43,548 nucleotides of DNA from assembly GCA_004552595.1 (NCBI GenBank), contig SFNX01000028.1, positions 1 through 43,548 of the forward strand, given 5' to 3'. The notes below the pieces were generated by a model, which had not been told where the DNA came from, searched no databases, and worked only from the letters and a program-made list of their open reading frames with translations. Shown here in pieces: positions 26,075 through 33,452 of the stretch (position 1 is its first letter; every line of letters starts with the position of its first letter). The position numbers and the translations under genes were made by a program. Origin of the DNA: Lachnospiraceae bacterium (GTDB lineage: Bacteria; Bacillota; Clostridia; Lachnospirales; Lachnospiraceae).

Positions 26075-27223
26075 TTATAACCCCCTTAACGACATATTGA
26101 ACGTGTAAGTTAATTCATCTCCGCCCTCAGGTTGAGCCTTACAAGTAACATAGAGATTGCCACCTGGATAAAACCTAAGTTTTTGCAAAGTAAAAGTATT
26201 ACCTTCCAACTTTTCAAATTTGACATACTTGTCTCGAATCTCGTCTGCGACAGGCTGCGGAGGCGTCGACATATTCATTAACTTACATTCGGTTGTAACT
26301 GGAATTTCGGTTGCCCCTTCATCCAAATATACAACAGGCTTAAACTCAATCGGTTCAGCACCCAACATCTCGGGAATCGTTTCGGGCAATTCCATTTTAA
26401 TACTATAAAAACCGTCATTACCCGTCTCTTCAACCTCGACTCTTTCTTTTTGGTTATATGCAATACGAGTCTCGAAGTTGTCATATTGAGATTTTTCGAC
26501 AACCTCTAGATACAAAATTATTGTTCCCAAATCGTCAGTCTTATAGGTATAATTCGAAGCAAATTTACTCATTGCTTGAATTCTATATACCTGATCATAT
26601 CCAATGATAAACCTTTGGTTAACATAGTAATTTCGCGTATACTTGTTGTGCTGTACAATGATTACCAAATCCGAAGATTGCCCCACTGCTGTTTCGTTGT
26701 AAAACAAATTGACCGATTTTAAATCCTTGGTTTGAACAGCGGGTTCGTAATGATAGCGAGTCACACCTTTTGAGTCAACATACTCGCTACCAATAGTGCC
26801 GTTACATCTCACTATAATTACACTCGACGTTGGGCTAATAGTATCACGGTTGCTTGCCAACCAAATGTTTTTGTCCTCAATGGGTTCATTATCTAGAAAA
26901 TCATATGAAAATCTAAATTTTAATCCAAGTGGACACTTATAGTGAATATCGCGGAATACAACTCGTCTCCAGTCATCAGAAATGACTGTGTTGTTTTTAT
27001 CACTCTTTACTGACTGCAACACAACCTCTAAAGGCTCGAATTGCTCTGTACCAAAAACAGATTCCTTTTCTATTAAGAATCTATTCTCTCGATAATCCCA
27101 ATCCGCGTCAACTTTGTCCTGTAATTCTTTAAGCCAATAATTGTCAGGTACTTGATTGCGCGGAGTCTGTGAAATTAAGTAGTAAGGACTACGTCTATTA
27201 GAACTGTCATAAACCTTTCCCAC
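26075..27223 (-). CDS. Putative neck/head-tail protein, 382 aa
   Basis: Translation starts at GTG 27223 (MGKVYDSSNRRSPYYLI) with GGAAGGGGG upstream. The long beta-rich body includes strand pairs such as SDLVIIVQHNKYTRNYYVN and RFIIGYDQVYRIQAM. The C-terminal part (PVVYLDEGATEIPV to YTFNMSLRGL) looks like an Ig-type beta-domain. The stop is three bases before the next start. In this gene order, a head closure or neck decoration protein is expected. The protein family was not recognised. Confidence 0.7.
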   Translation of the reverse strand: MGKVYDSSNRRSPYYLISQTPRNQVPDNYWLKELQDKVDADWDYRENRFLIEKESVFGTEQFEPLEVVLQSVKSDKNNTVISDDWRRVVFRDIHYKCPLGLKFRFSYDFLDNEPIEDKNIWLASNRDTISPTSSVIIVRCNGTIGSEYVDSKGVTRYHYEPAVQTKDLKSVNLFYNETAVGQSSDLVIIVQHNKYTRNYYVNQRFIIGYDQVYRIQAMSKFASNYTYKTDDLGTIILYLEVVEKSQYDNFETRIAYNQKERVEVEETGNDGFYSIKMELPETIPEMLGAEPIEFKPVVYLDEGATEIPVTTECKLMNMSTPPQPVADEIRDKYVKFEKLEGNTFTLQKLRFYPGGNLYVTCKAQPEGGDELTYTFNMSLRGL

Positions 27224-27239
27224 GCAAACCCCCTTCCGA

Positions 27240-27551
27240 TCATAAGGTTTTTAACAAATGATCGATAATTCCTTTGGTCTCAAAGACTTGTTTTCTTATT
27301 AAATTATAAGGCTGATTAGAATAATCTCTAATACCATTCAATTTAACAATAACATCAATGAGCTCGCCATCAAAAAGAATGTTAGCAGAATTAACTTCAA
27401 AAAGTTGCCCGACAATATAATCGTCAGCCGCTCCTTTGTTAATTCCCTTCCCCTCATCTTCAATCAAATAAAGAATTTTGATGCAACGCTTACTCAATTT
27501 TTGAAGGTAATCTTTTTTTGCTTCTTTGGACAATATAAGTTTATTTTCCAA
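27240..27551 (-). CDS. Small neck-module protein, 103 aa, function unknown
   Basis: A TTG start at 27551 is best supported, because GGAGG lies eight bases upstream; an earlier TTG at 27566 precedes that site. It overlaps the previous gene by 11 bases, implying coupling. The protein is helical and Lys-rich at the N-terminus (KEAKKDYLQKLSKRCIKIL), then shows beta-strands around FEVNSANILFDGELIDVIVKL. No known motif. Size and position suit a head-tail connector or tail-joining protein. Confidence 0.7.
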   Translation of the reverse strand: MENKLILSKEAKKDYLQKLSKRCIKILYLIEDEGKGINKGAADDYIVGQLFEVNSANILFDGELIDVIVKLNGIRDYSNQPYNLIRKQVFETKGIIDHLLKTL

Positions 27552-28233
27552 TTTGTCTACCTCCAATTGCTCCTGACCACAAGTCCCAGGATAATTTTTG
27601 AGTAAGGTCGTTCAAACCCTCTCTAATGTTTTGGTACCACTCTGTTTTTGCCCTCACCGAATTGGCGGGAGAGTGTAACTTGAAATCCGTATCGGTTAAA
27701 ATGTTACGGATATCAAGCATAAAGTTCTTCTCATTTTCCGCCCAACCCAAAAGCAAGCAATGAGCCAAAATATCTTTAGTCCTTGAAGCTATAAACGAAG
27801 GCGAAATATTTGAAGAAAAACCTGTGAAGTCCGCCTTGAATTCACCCGCATAATACCACTCACAGCTACAACGGGTTCCAACGGGAACGTCAGTTGAAAA
27901 TGTAACTTCTTGAGTTGTGGGGTCATATTCAGCAAGCGGATCGGGAGTTCCCCCGATAAAGAAACTCATAACAGAGTTGTCTACTGGGACAGTGGACAAC
28001 GTATAAGTTGCTCCACCGTCACCATCAAAAACCTCCAGCTTGCCTTGTGCTTCTGTATAATCAGAGAAACGCGAGGAAACCGTAGTGGGGTTTGCAAACA
28101 TGCCAAGACCGTTGATAAGATAAGGCCTCATTGTTTTTGAAAACTCAACGGGATTGAGTTCATATGCACGTTGTATATCGGGGTCATCAAATAAATTCAC
28201 CGCACGATTAAAAATATCTTCAAATAGAATCAT
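27541..28233 (-). CDS. Putative head-tail connector/adaptor, 230 aa
   Basis: The ATG at 28233 follows a GGGGGT element. The N-terminus MILFEDIFNRAVNLFDDPDI and helical MRPYLINGL are followed by a beta insertion (LEVFDGDGGATYTLSTVP, EVTFSTDVPVGTRCSCEWYY). A C-terminal helical bundle (KDILAHCLLLGWAENEKNFM) ends the protein. This helix-beta-helix plan, located after the capsid gene and before neck genes, is typical of head completion adaptors. The assignment rests on position and general layout. Confidence 0.68.
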   Translation of the reverse strand: MILFEDIFNRAVNLFDDPDIQRAYELNPVEFSKTMRPYLINGLGMFANPTTVSSRFSDYTEAQGKLEVFDGDGGATYTLSTVPVDNSVMSFFIGGTPDPLAEYDPTTQEVTFSTDVPVGTRCSCEWYYAGEFKADFTGFSSNISPSFIASRTKDILAHCLLLGWAENEKNFMLDIRNILTDTDFKLHSPANSVRAKTEWYQNIREGLNDLTQKLSWDLWSGAIGGRQIGK

Positions 28234-28249
28234 TTTGACCCCCTAAATC

Positions 28250-28924
28250 TTATTTTTTGGATGTAAGCTCAACGAGTTCGTATTTGAACGCGTCGTTTGT
28301 GAAACCATTAAGGATTTGCAATTTTCTCAAATCTCTAAACTCTGGGACTTTTTCTATAAACTTGCGTTTCCAATAACTAACAATAAAGTCCTTTTGTCCT
28401 TCGCAAACTTTTTCATAAATATCCTGCACTTCAGTCATTGGCATTGTCCCAAGTCTACGAATGAAGTCGGAATCTACCAGAGATTCAGAGGCCACCTTAA
28501 GATTGTTACGACGAGCATAGTATTCAGAACCAGCCCCTACTGCGATTATACCACGATCAAACCAGGAACGATATTTACCAACAAGTTCTTCAAATTGCTG
28601 AACCGTCAAGGTCCTGGTCTCACCAAATGCGGCCATATCAATCGAATAGTTAGACAAATCAATGTGAGTGGTAATCCCAGGAGCATTATCATACAAGTGT
28701 ACAATAATTACATCATCGTTGCGATCGTACCCCTTGGGCTGACCGGCCGTGGCCGCTATGTTATTCTTCAGCTCCGTAAACTGGGCCATAAGTGCCTTCA
28801 TCGCATCCTGGAGCTCTGCGTTTTGATTACGCAAAAAGTTTATTTCTTCCTGTTTTTTATCAGGTTTATTTTCTATTTTTGCTACCTTTTCTTCCACCAA
28901 AGTGGTTTCCTTGCTATTAGCCAT
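28250..28924 (-). CDS. Head-associated protein with coiled-coil N-terminus, 224 aa
   Basis: ATG at 28924 has AAGGAG upstream. Residues ~10-60 form a charged coiled coil (KKQEEINFLRNQNAELQDAMKAL). A mixed domain with VIIVHLYDNAPGITTHIDLSNYSID follows, then helices (TVQQFEELVGKYRSWFDRG). It follows the capsid gene terminator and precedes the connector gene, so it is probably a minor head protein. I do not recognise the family and see no catalytic residues. Confidence 0.7.
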   Translation of the reverse strand: MANSKETTLVEEKVAKIENKPDKKQEEINFLRNQNAELQDAMKALMAQFTELKNNIAATAGQPKGYDRNDDVIIVHLYDNAPGITTHIDLSNYSIDMAAFGETRTLTVQQFEELVGKYRSWFDRGIIAVGAGSEYYARRNNLKVASESLVDSDFIRRLGTMPMTEVQDIYEKVCEGQKDFIVSYWKRKFIEKVPEFRDLRKLQILNGFTNDAFKYELVELTSKK

Positions 28925-28971
28925 TTTTTCTCCTTTTAATTCTAAAATTCTATAATAAAATATTTAACAAA

Positions 28972-28990
28972 GGGCCCCAAAAAGGGGCCC
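28972..28990 (-). terminator. Terminator after the major capsid gene
   Basis: On the minus strand GGGCCCC and GGGGCCC pair perfectly around TTTTT, followed by TTTGTTAAATATTTT. It lies directly after the capsid gene stop. Attenuation here would let capsid mRNA exceed that of the downstream neck genes. Confidence 0.68.
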
Positions 28991-29009
28991 AACGTTAAAC
29001 AAAAAATCC

Positions 29010-30107
29010 TTAGTTGAGGTCGATACGGCCAAATTTGGAGCCGACGATCGCAGACACACCAACTCTCATTTGGATACGGATGCCGTATCTCTTGTCAGTG
29101 GTTTCTTCCGGGATTCTTTCAACAGTCATCGAATTGCCTTCGAAAACAATCTTAACAGGTCTGTAAGCATCAGCTGCGACCATGTAAATCTTGTTATCAG
29201 GAACTGCGAGATCTGCCGTGCTATTGATAGTGGTCGGAACCAGAGCAGGATCCACTGGGATCATTCTAGCGCCGAGGAACTTATCAATATAGCCCTTGGA
29301 CAAATAATCTTCGCCAACGAAGTATTGCAGGCCAAGACCATTAGCACCGGTGGTGTTAACTTTGGTCAAAGCGCCAAGAGAACCGATTGCATAAACAGGA
29401 GCGCCACCATTCGCAGCAGAAACTTTCTGCACGAGGTTGGTCCAGTTTGCAGGAGTATAACCATTGGCAATATAGCCAGCGCCGATCATGTCGCCAGTGA
29501 CAGAAGTCATAGCAGCAATTACCTTCAAGAAAATGTAAGCCTCGAAGGAACGACCAGCGCGGAGGCCGAAATCACCCCAATCAAACACACCAGCAGCGAC
29601 TGCGTACCAGTCGATAGCGGTTGCGATTTCAATTGGAGACGGGTTAACGGTAACTTCGTTGTCAAAAATCGGTTGCAGAACGCCACGATTTACGCCTTCA
29701 GCGATTTCGTTGACTTTGAAGAGTTCGTTGGAACGGATAATGAAGCGAGCAGTGTCACCCCAGCCAACCTGACGAACTTCAGCAAGGAATCTAGCATAGT
29801 CAGCGCTGGTAACCGACGGAGCGATTGCGTTGACAACTTCTGCGACAACTGCTTCAAAGTTGCTACGAACAGTTTCGTTTTTGGTGATTTGCGGGTTTTT
29901 CATGCAAGCAAGGCCTTCTTGTTCGAATTTGGCTTCGAAACGAGTGCCTTCCAGGGCATATTTAACGATAGCTTCGTTTTGAAGTCTGAGTTCTTCTTTA
30001 GAAGGTTCGGTCTGAGCTTCGAAACGAGTTTTTGCACTATCAACTATAGAAGTAACAATAGCGTCAAAAGTTTTATCTTGACTATTAAAATTGAACATTT
30101 CCATCAT
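29010..30107 (-). CDS. Major capsid protein (probable HK97-fold), 365 aa
   Basis: I set the start at ATG 30107 because GGAGG lies nine bases upstream; the longer frame from 30149 runs into the preceding gene. The N-terminal ~60 residues are helical and charged (a possible scaffold-like region removed at maturation). The body has GWGDTARFIIRSNELFKVNE, FGLRAGRSFEAYIFLKVIAAM and a beta-rich C-terminus with GIRIQMRVGVSAIVGSKFGRID. Its place after a prohead protease and a decoration-like gene is the standard capsid order. Codon use is regular and rich in GCA/GCG Ala and GTT/AAC codons, as in a highly expressed gene. Confidence 0.85.
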   Translation of the reverse strand: MMEMFNFNSQDKTFDAIVTSIVDSAKTRFEAQTEPSKEELRLQNEAIVKYALEGTRFEAKFEQEGLACMKNPQITKNETVRSNFEAVVAEVVNAIAPSVTSADYARFLAEVRQVGWGDTARFIIRSNELFKVNEIAEGVNRGVLQPIFDNEVTVNPSPIEIATAIDWYAVAAGVFDWGDFGLRAGRSFEAYIFLKVIAAMTSVTGDMIGAGYIANGYTPANWTNLVQKVSAANGGAPVYAIGSLGALTKVNTTGANGLGLQYFVGEDYLSKGYIDKFLGARMIPVDPALVPTTINSTADLAVPDNKIYMVAADAYRPVKIVFEGNSMTVERIPEETTDKRYGIRIQMRVGVSAIVGSKFGRIDLN

Positions 30108-30127
30108 TGCAGTAGTCCTCCGTAAAA

Positions 30128-30679
30128 TTAAAGTCCAACGACTTCGCAAAGATAGAGCTTGCCTTTAGCAGACTGGCCATAGTTGAAATCTTTGCCAAGA
30201 TGAATCTTAACCGCGAAATTGTCGCCAGCGGCCGAGGCCGGGGTCAAACGAACATCGTTAGGGGTAAGGGTAGCATAGCCATTGGCGTCCACGGCAGCAG
30301 CAAAGTTGTCTTCGCCGAGCCAGAATCTGTCACCAAGAGCAAGTCTGCGAGCACGCACTGGGCGGCCAGCAGGAGCAACAAGATCAAAAAGTTTTACGCC
30401 CATTCTATAAGAATTGCCGGCGATAGAACCTTCAGAAACACCAGGATAATCAATTACAACAACCTTGTCGGTGACAGCGGTAGGCATCGAAGCCAAATAA
30501 ACGTTGTAATCTTTGTCGCCAGCAGCGGCATAAGTAGTATCTGGTTTAAGTTCACCAAGTTTAACAAAAGAGCCGTCTTCAATTGGAGCGTCAGCACTTG
30601 CAACTTGATATTGGCAGGAAATTACATACGACTGGACGTCTTCAGACATCATTTCAGCCGCTCTAAATACTTTAGCCAT
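30128..30679 (-). CDS. Head decoration/stabilisation-like protein, 183 aa
   Basis: ATG at 30679 follows AAGGAG. The Ala/Gly/Asp-rich sequence (VKLGELKPDTTYAAAGDKDY, AGRPVRARRLALGDRFWLGE) is beta-rich and lacks membrane or enzymatic features. It sits between the protease/scaffold and the major capsid, the usual slot for decoration proteins that clamp the capsid lattice, and shares the regular codon use of the capsid gene. The assignment is from context and composition. Confidence 0.72.
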   Translation of the reverse strand: MAKVFRAAEMMSEDVQSYVISCQYQVASADAPIEDGSFVKLGELKPDTTYAAAGDKDYNVYLASMPTAVTDKVVVIDYPGVSEGSIAGNSYRMGVKLFDLVAPAGRPVRARRLALGDRFWLGEDNFAAAVDANGYATLTPNDVRLTPASAAGDNFAVKIHLGKDFNYGQSAKGKLYLCEVVGL

Positions 30680-30736
30680 ATAAATTTTTCTCCTTATTAA
30701 AAATAAAATGTAGGTTTTATTGGTTATGTTCGGATA

Positions 30737-32197
30737 TTATTCTCTTCCGACATAATTTTTAAGAATATCTGTTGGGGTTTCAAACTTTTTGTTTGAAGTT
30801 TCAACAGCTTTTACGATAGGTGTCGAAAAAGTCTCTTTTTTGCGAGGCTTCTCTGTCCTGGTCGCATTAAAGATTGCCAACGCCACATCTGTGCGCAACG
30901 CTTCAGACGAGGCATACTCGCCACGTGTGCACTTTTCGAAAATCGCACTACACTGCTCTTTATCGACATTTTCGTCATCTAAGAGCTCGTGCGCTTCCGC
31001 CAGGCGCCTCTCGCAATCAATAGCAAATAGCGCTTGGTTGGCTTTAGCGAGTTGTTCTTTGATCTCGTCATAATCGAAATATTTAGAATAAGCTTCTTCT
31101 TTTTCAGCCATTTTGCACTCAAGCTCTTCAATGCGTTTCATAAGTTCGCAATTTTTAGCCTCGAGTTCGCCACACTTCATCAAAAGCTCTTCTTCTGGAT
31201 TCGGAGCGGGTTCGCCTTCGCCTTCGGATTTATCCGAATATGCGGGTTCTGCGCCGTCTTCACCAGGGACATTTTCCGAATATGCAGGTTCAGGATTATT
31301 AGAAGGTTCGTCATCTTCATCTGGATCGTCATCATGATCGTCATCATCGTCATCGTCTTTATCGTCGTCCATGTGACAATCTTGACATTGTTCTTCCTCT
31401 TGCTCGGGATTGATAGGGCATTCTTCTTGCTCTTTCTTCCCTTCGCCAGAATCAACGACTTGCTCTTCTTCCTGTAAAGTCAATCCATTGTCCAACTGCT
31501 CGCTATCCTCCTTGTTAGATTTTCCGACATCTATTGTATCTCCATCCAATTCCTTGTAGGCAAAACATAGTGCCGTTTTCTGTCTGTTGAAAACCTCGTT
31601 ATCTATGATATCCAAGACTGACGCCGATGCACCCTCGATACCTTCCATAACTGGCTTCCCGTTTTTAGAACCTAATATAGTGATGCCCAGAAGTTCAAAT
31701 CTGTTGATATATCTGATACCATCCCTATCCTCGTATTCCTTAATATCGATTTCCACAGAGATTTTCTTCTTCTTGTCTTTAAGAAGCTTTTTAATCTGAG
31801 GTAAAGCGTATTGTACCCACAGAGCGCATGTAAGCACAATCCAATTTTTCCCCTTATTATCAGGTTCAATAAAAACAGAGTCAGATTCTCTGATCAATCC
31901 TAAGATTCTTTCCCCATTGGGAGAATTAGTATCCCAGTAGGGTTCTTCTGTGTCCAGATCTTTTTTCCAAACACCGTTGTGAGATTCAAAATCTCCTTCT
32001 TTTGTATTAAAATATCCCAAAATTGGTTTATTTATAAAGCTCGGCAAAGCGTTTTGCAAAGATTCTAACGAAAAATAACTTTTGTTTCTGTTTTCGCCCT
32101 CGCTGACAGCTCTCATTTCAAGTTGTAAAAAATTCCCACTTAGAATTTTTTTTAGCTTAACCTTGTCTGCCTCTAAACTAAACGTCATTAGACTCAT
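30737..32197 (-). CDS. Prohead protease fused to acidic scaffold domain, 486 aa
   Basis: The first ~215 residues resemble phage prohead (capsid maturation) proteases: FLQLEMRAVSEGENRNKSYFS, PILGYFN, ESHNGVWK with a candidate catalytic His (~73), KKKISVEIDI with a candidate Ser (~148), and FELLGITILGSKNGKP. From ~240 the protein becomes extremely acidic, including an Asp-run (DDDKDDDDDDDHDDD), two AYS(E/D)-type Glu/Pro/Gly repeats, then a coiled coil (CGELEAKNCELMKRIEELE). This is the plan of a protease-scaffold fusion that fills the prohead and is later cleaved out. Its start overlaps the upstream gene's stop (ATGA). Confidence 0.8.
   Translation of the reverse strand: MSLMTFSLEADKVKLKKILSGNFLQLEMRAVSEGENRNKSYFSLESLQNALPSFINKPILGYFNTKEGDFESHNGVWKKDLDTEEPYWDTNSPNGERILGLIRESDSVFIEPDNKGKNWIVLTCALWVQYALPQIKKLLKDKKKKISVEIDIKEYEDRDGIRYINRFELLGITILGSKNGKPVMEGIEGASASVLDIIDNEVFNRQKTALCFAYKELDGDTIDVGKSNKEDSEQLDNGLTLQEEEQVVDSGEGKKEQEECPINPEQEEEQCQDCHMDDDKDDDDDDDHDDDPDEDDEPSNNPEPAYSENVPGEDGAEPAYSDKSEGEGEPAPNPEEELLMKCGELEAKNCELMKRIEELECKMAEKEEAYSKYFDYDEIKEQLAKANQALFAIDCERRLAEAHELLDDENVDKEQCSAIFEKCTRGEYASSEALRTDVALAIFNATRTEKPRKKETFSTPIVKAVETSNKKFETPTDILKNYVGRE
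31318..31373 (-). repeat. GAT/GAC low-complexity tract encoding poly-Asp
   Basis: A run of GAT, GAC and GAA codons in the scaffold part of the protease gene gives an almost pure Asp segment. Such tracts are prone to replication slippage, but in-frame changes would be tolerated in a scaffold. Confidence 0.75.
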
Positions 32198-32916
32198 TCG
32201 CTACACCTCCCGTTGATGCCAATATGAGAAACTTGAATGGCTCCCGAAATCCTCTGAGCCTTTTTACTTAAACTCAGCTTTAACGCTTCAAGATCCTTTG
32301 GCCTCCCCAAATTAAACTCAGCCGCAATAAACCCCAAAACCATGTTTGAAGTATTGTCAACCAAAGCCTTAAAATAAATAGAGTCGGCTCCCCATTGTTT
32401 CAACAACTGATAACACCCCGGGGCCCGCTCTTTTATTGTTTCGATTTTATCAAGATAGAATTCTCCCGTTGTTGCCAGTTCATTGTCTAGCTCAATAAAA
32501 AGAGCCCTTTGCACATTTTGATAGTCCAACATAAGCGCACGTGTTTGATTATCAACACTTTCTGCCACAATACTGCACTTGGCAAAGTTTCTCGCGTTAA
32601 GATAGGTTCCTCCGTTGTGATAAGCTACACAAAAGGCTCTACTCGCGCCGTTTTCAGTAACCACAGCGTCAAGCTGTGTCCTAATATACGTATTAACCCT
32701 TCTATTTTCGGCCTCCTCGGCCTCGTTGTGTTTCTTTGCCTCTTTTAAAGCGAACTTTACACCCGACTCAATCAAAATGGTCAAACGCTCTTCTTGCTTG
32801 GCCGCTGCCCGATCTTGTCTTTTTTGAGCCGCCAAAATTATCCACAGTATGGCCGCCATCAACACAGGATAGATCCCGTATTCTACTATCGCTTTAACTA
32901 TTTCTCCAAATCCCAT
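32194..32916 (-). CDS. Membrane-anchored GAF-like protein, 240 aa
   Basis: One transmembrane helix near the N-terminus (residues ~8-30, YGIYPVLMAAILWIILAAQ) is followed by a charged coiled coil. A cytoplasmic domain then has GAF-like features: ASRAFCVAYHNGGTYLNARNF, CSIVAESVDNQTRAL and SNMVLGFIAAEFN strands, matching a phage family with an xxYHNG motif. GAF domains usually bind small ligands. In a phage head operon its role is unclear: membrane sensing, lysis timing or superinfection effects are possibilities. GAGGTGG precedes the start and the 3' end overlaps the protease gene by four bases. Confidence 0.72.
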   Translation of the reverse strand: MGFGEIVKAIVEYGIYPVLMAAILWIILAAQKRQDRAAAKQEERLTILIESGVKFALKEAKKHNEAEEAENRRVNTYIRTQLDAVVTENGASRAFCVAYHNGGTYLNARNFAKCSIVAESVDNQTRALMLDYQNVQRALFIELDNELATTGEFYLDKIETIKERAPGCYQLLKQWGADSIYFKALVDNTSNMVLGFIAAEFNLGRPKDLEALKLSLSKKAQRISGAIQVSHIGINGRCSE

Positions 32917-32925
32917 AACGCCACC

Positions 32926-33429
32926 TCATTCCACAATTGGGATAAAGTGCGTATAGTCCTCAAAATGAATGTCAAACTGATAAGCTGGTACTGTTTTGAT
33001 CACGGCAAGCCATTCGTCAGATTGTTTAACATAGTTTAACAAAACGTCGTTAAGCAAGTTTTCTCCAAAAATTCTGATCTCTACATCCTCTAGCATGTCT
33101 GCCAATTCTACGATTTCCTTGCACTTCTCAAAAACTTTATTAACAGCAGCCGCATTAACAGCCATTGCCAAAGCTAAATTTTCGTATTCTTCACTAGCCC
33201 CCTCTACCGGCAAACGGACGGGTCTTGCATTAAGTTTTATCATTTCGTCACTAATCATATCAGCGACTTGTCCCCAAGCGTGAGCATAACTATGATGGAA
33301 TATTTCTGCCGAATGATTATAGTATAAATTTGCCATGTTGTAATAGATATTGTCTGCAACTGCATTCATACTAAAGCACATCCCGACCAGTTCGTTCAAC
33401 GCGTCATAGGTTTCTTGATGTAACCTCAT
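32926..33429 (-). CDS. Ferritin/Dps-like helical bundle protein, 167 aa
   Basis: ATG at 33429 is chosen because AAGGAGAAGGAG is just upstream; an alternative at 33486 lies inside the portal-like gene. The sequence is almost all helix. An early segment, YYNMANLYYNHSAEIFHHSYAHAW, is followed by a helix with MISDEMIKLNARPVRLP, and a late helix contains ENLLNDVLLNYVKQSDEW. This resembles ferritin-like folds, where His/Glu/Asp on helices bind iron, but I cannot match all metal ligands. It lies between portal and GAF-like genes, a strange place for an iron store. It could be a structural four-helix bundle in the head. Confidence 0.62.
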   Translation of the reverse strand: MRLHQETYDALNELVGMCFSMNAVADNIYYNMANLYYNHSAEIFHHSYAHAWGQVADMISDEMIKLNARPVRLPVEGASEEYENLALAMAVNAAAVNKVFEKCKEIVELADMLEDVEIRIFGENLLNDVLLNYVKQSDEWLAVIKTVPAYQFDIHFEDYTHFIPIVE

Positions 33430-33452
33430 AAACTCCTTCTCCTTGATCTTTT

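Noticed and set aside
29070..30125. 351-residue plus-strand frame opposite the capsid gene
   Set aside because: It is antisense to a well supported capsid gene, has no ribosome site or family features, and mirrors the regular codon use of the capsid strand.
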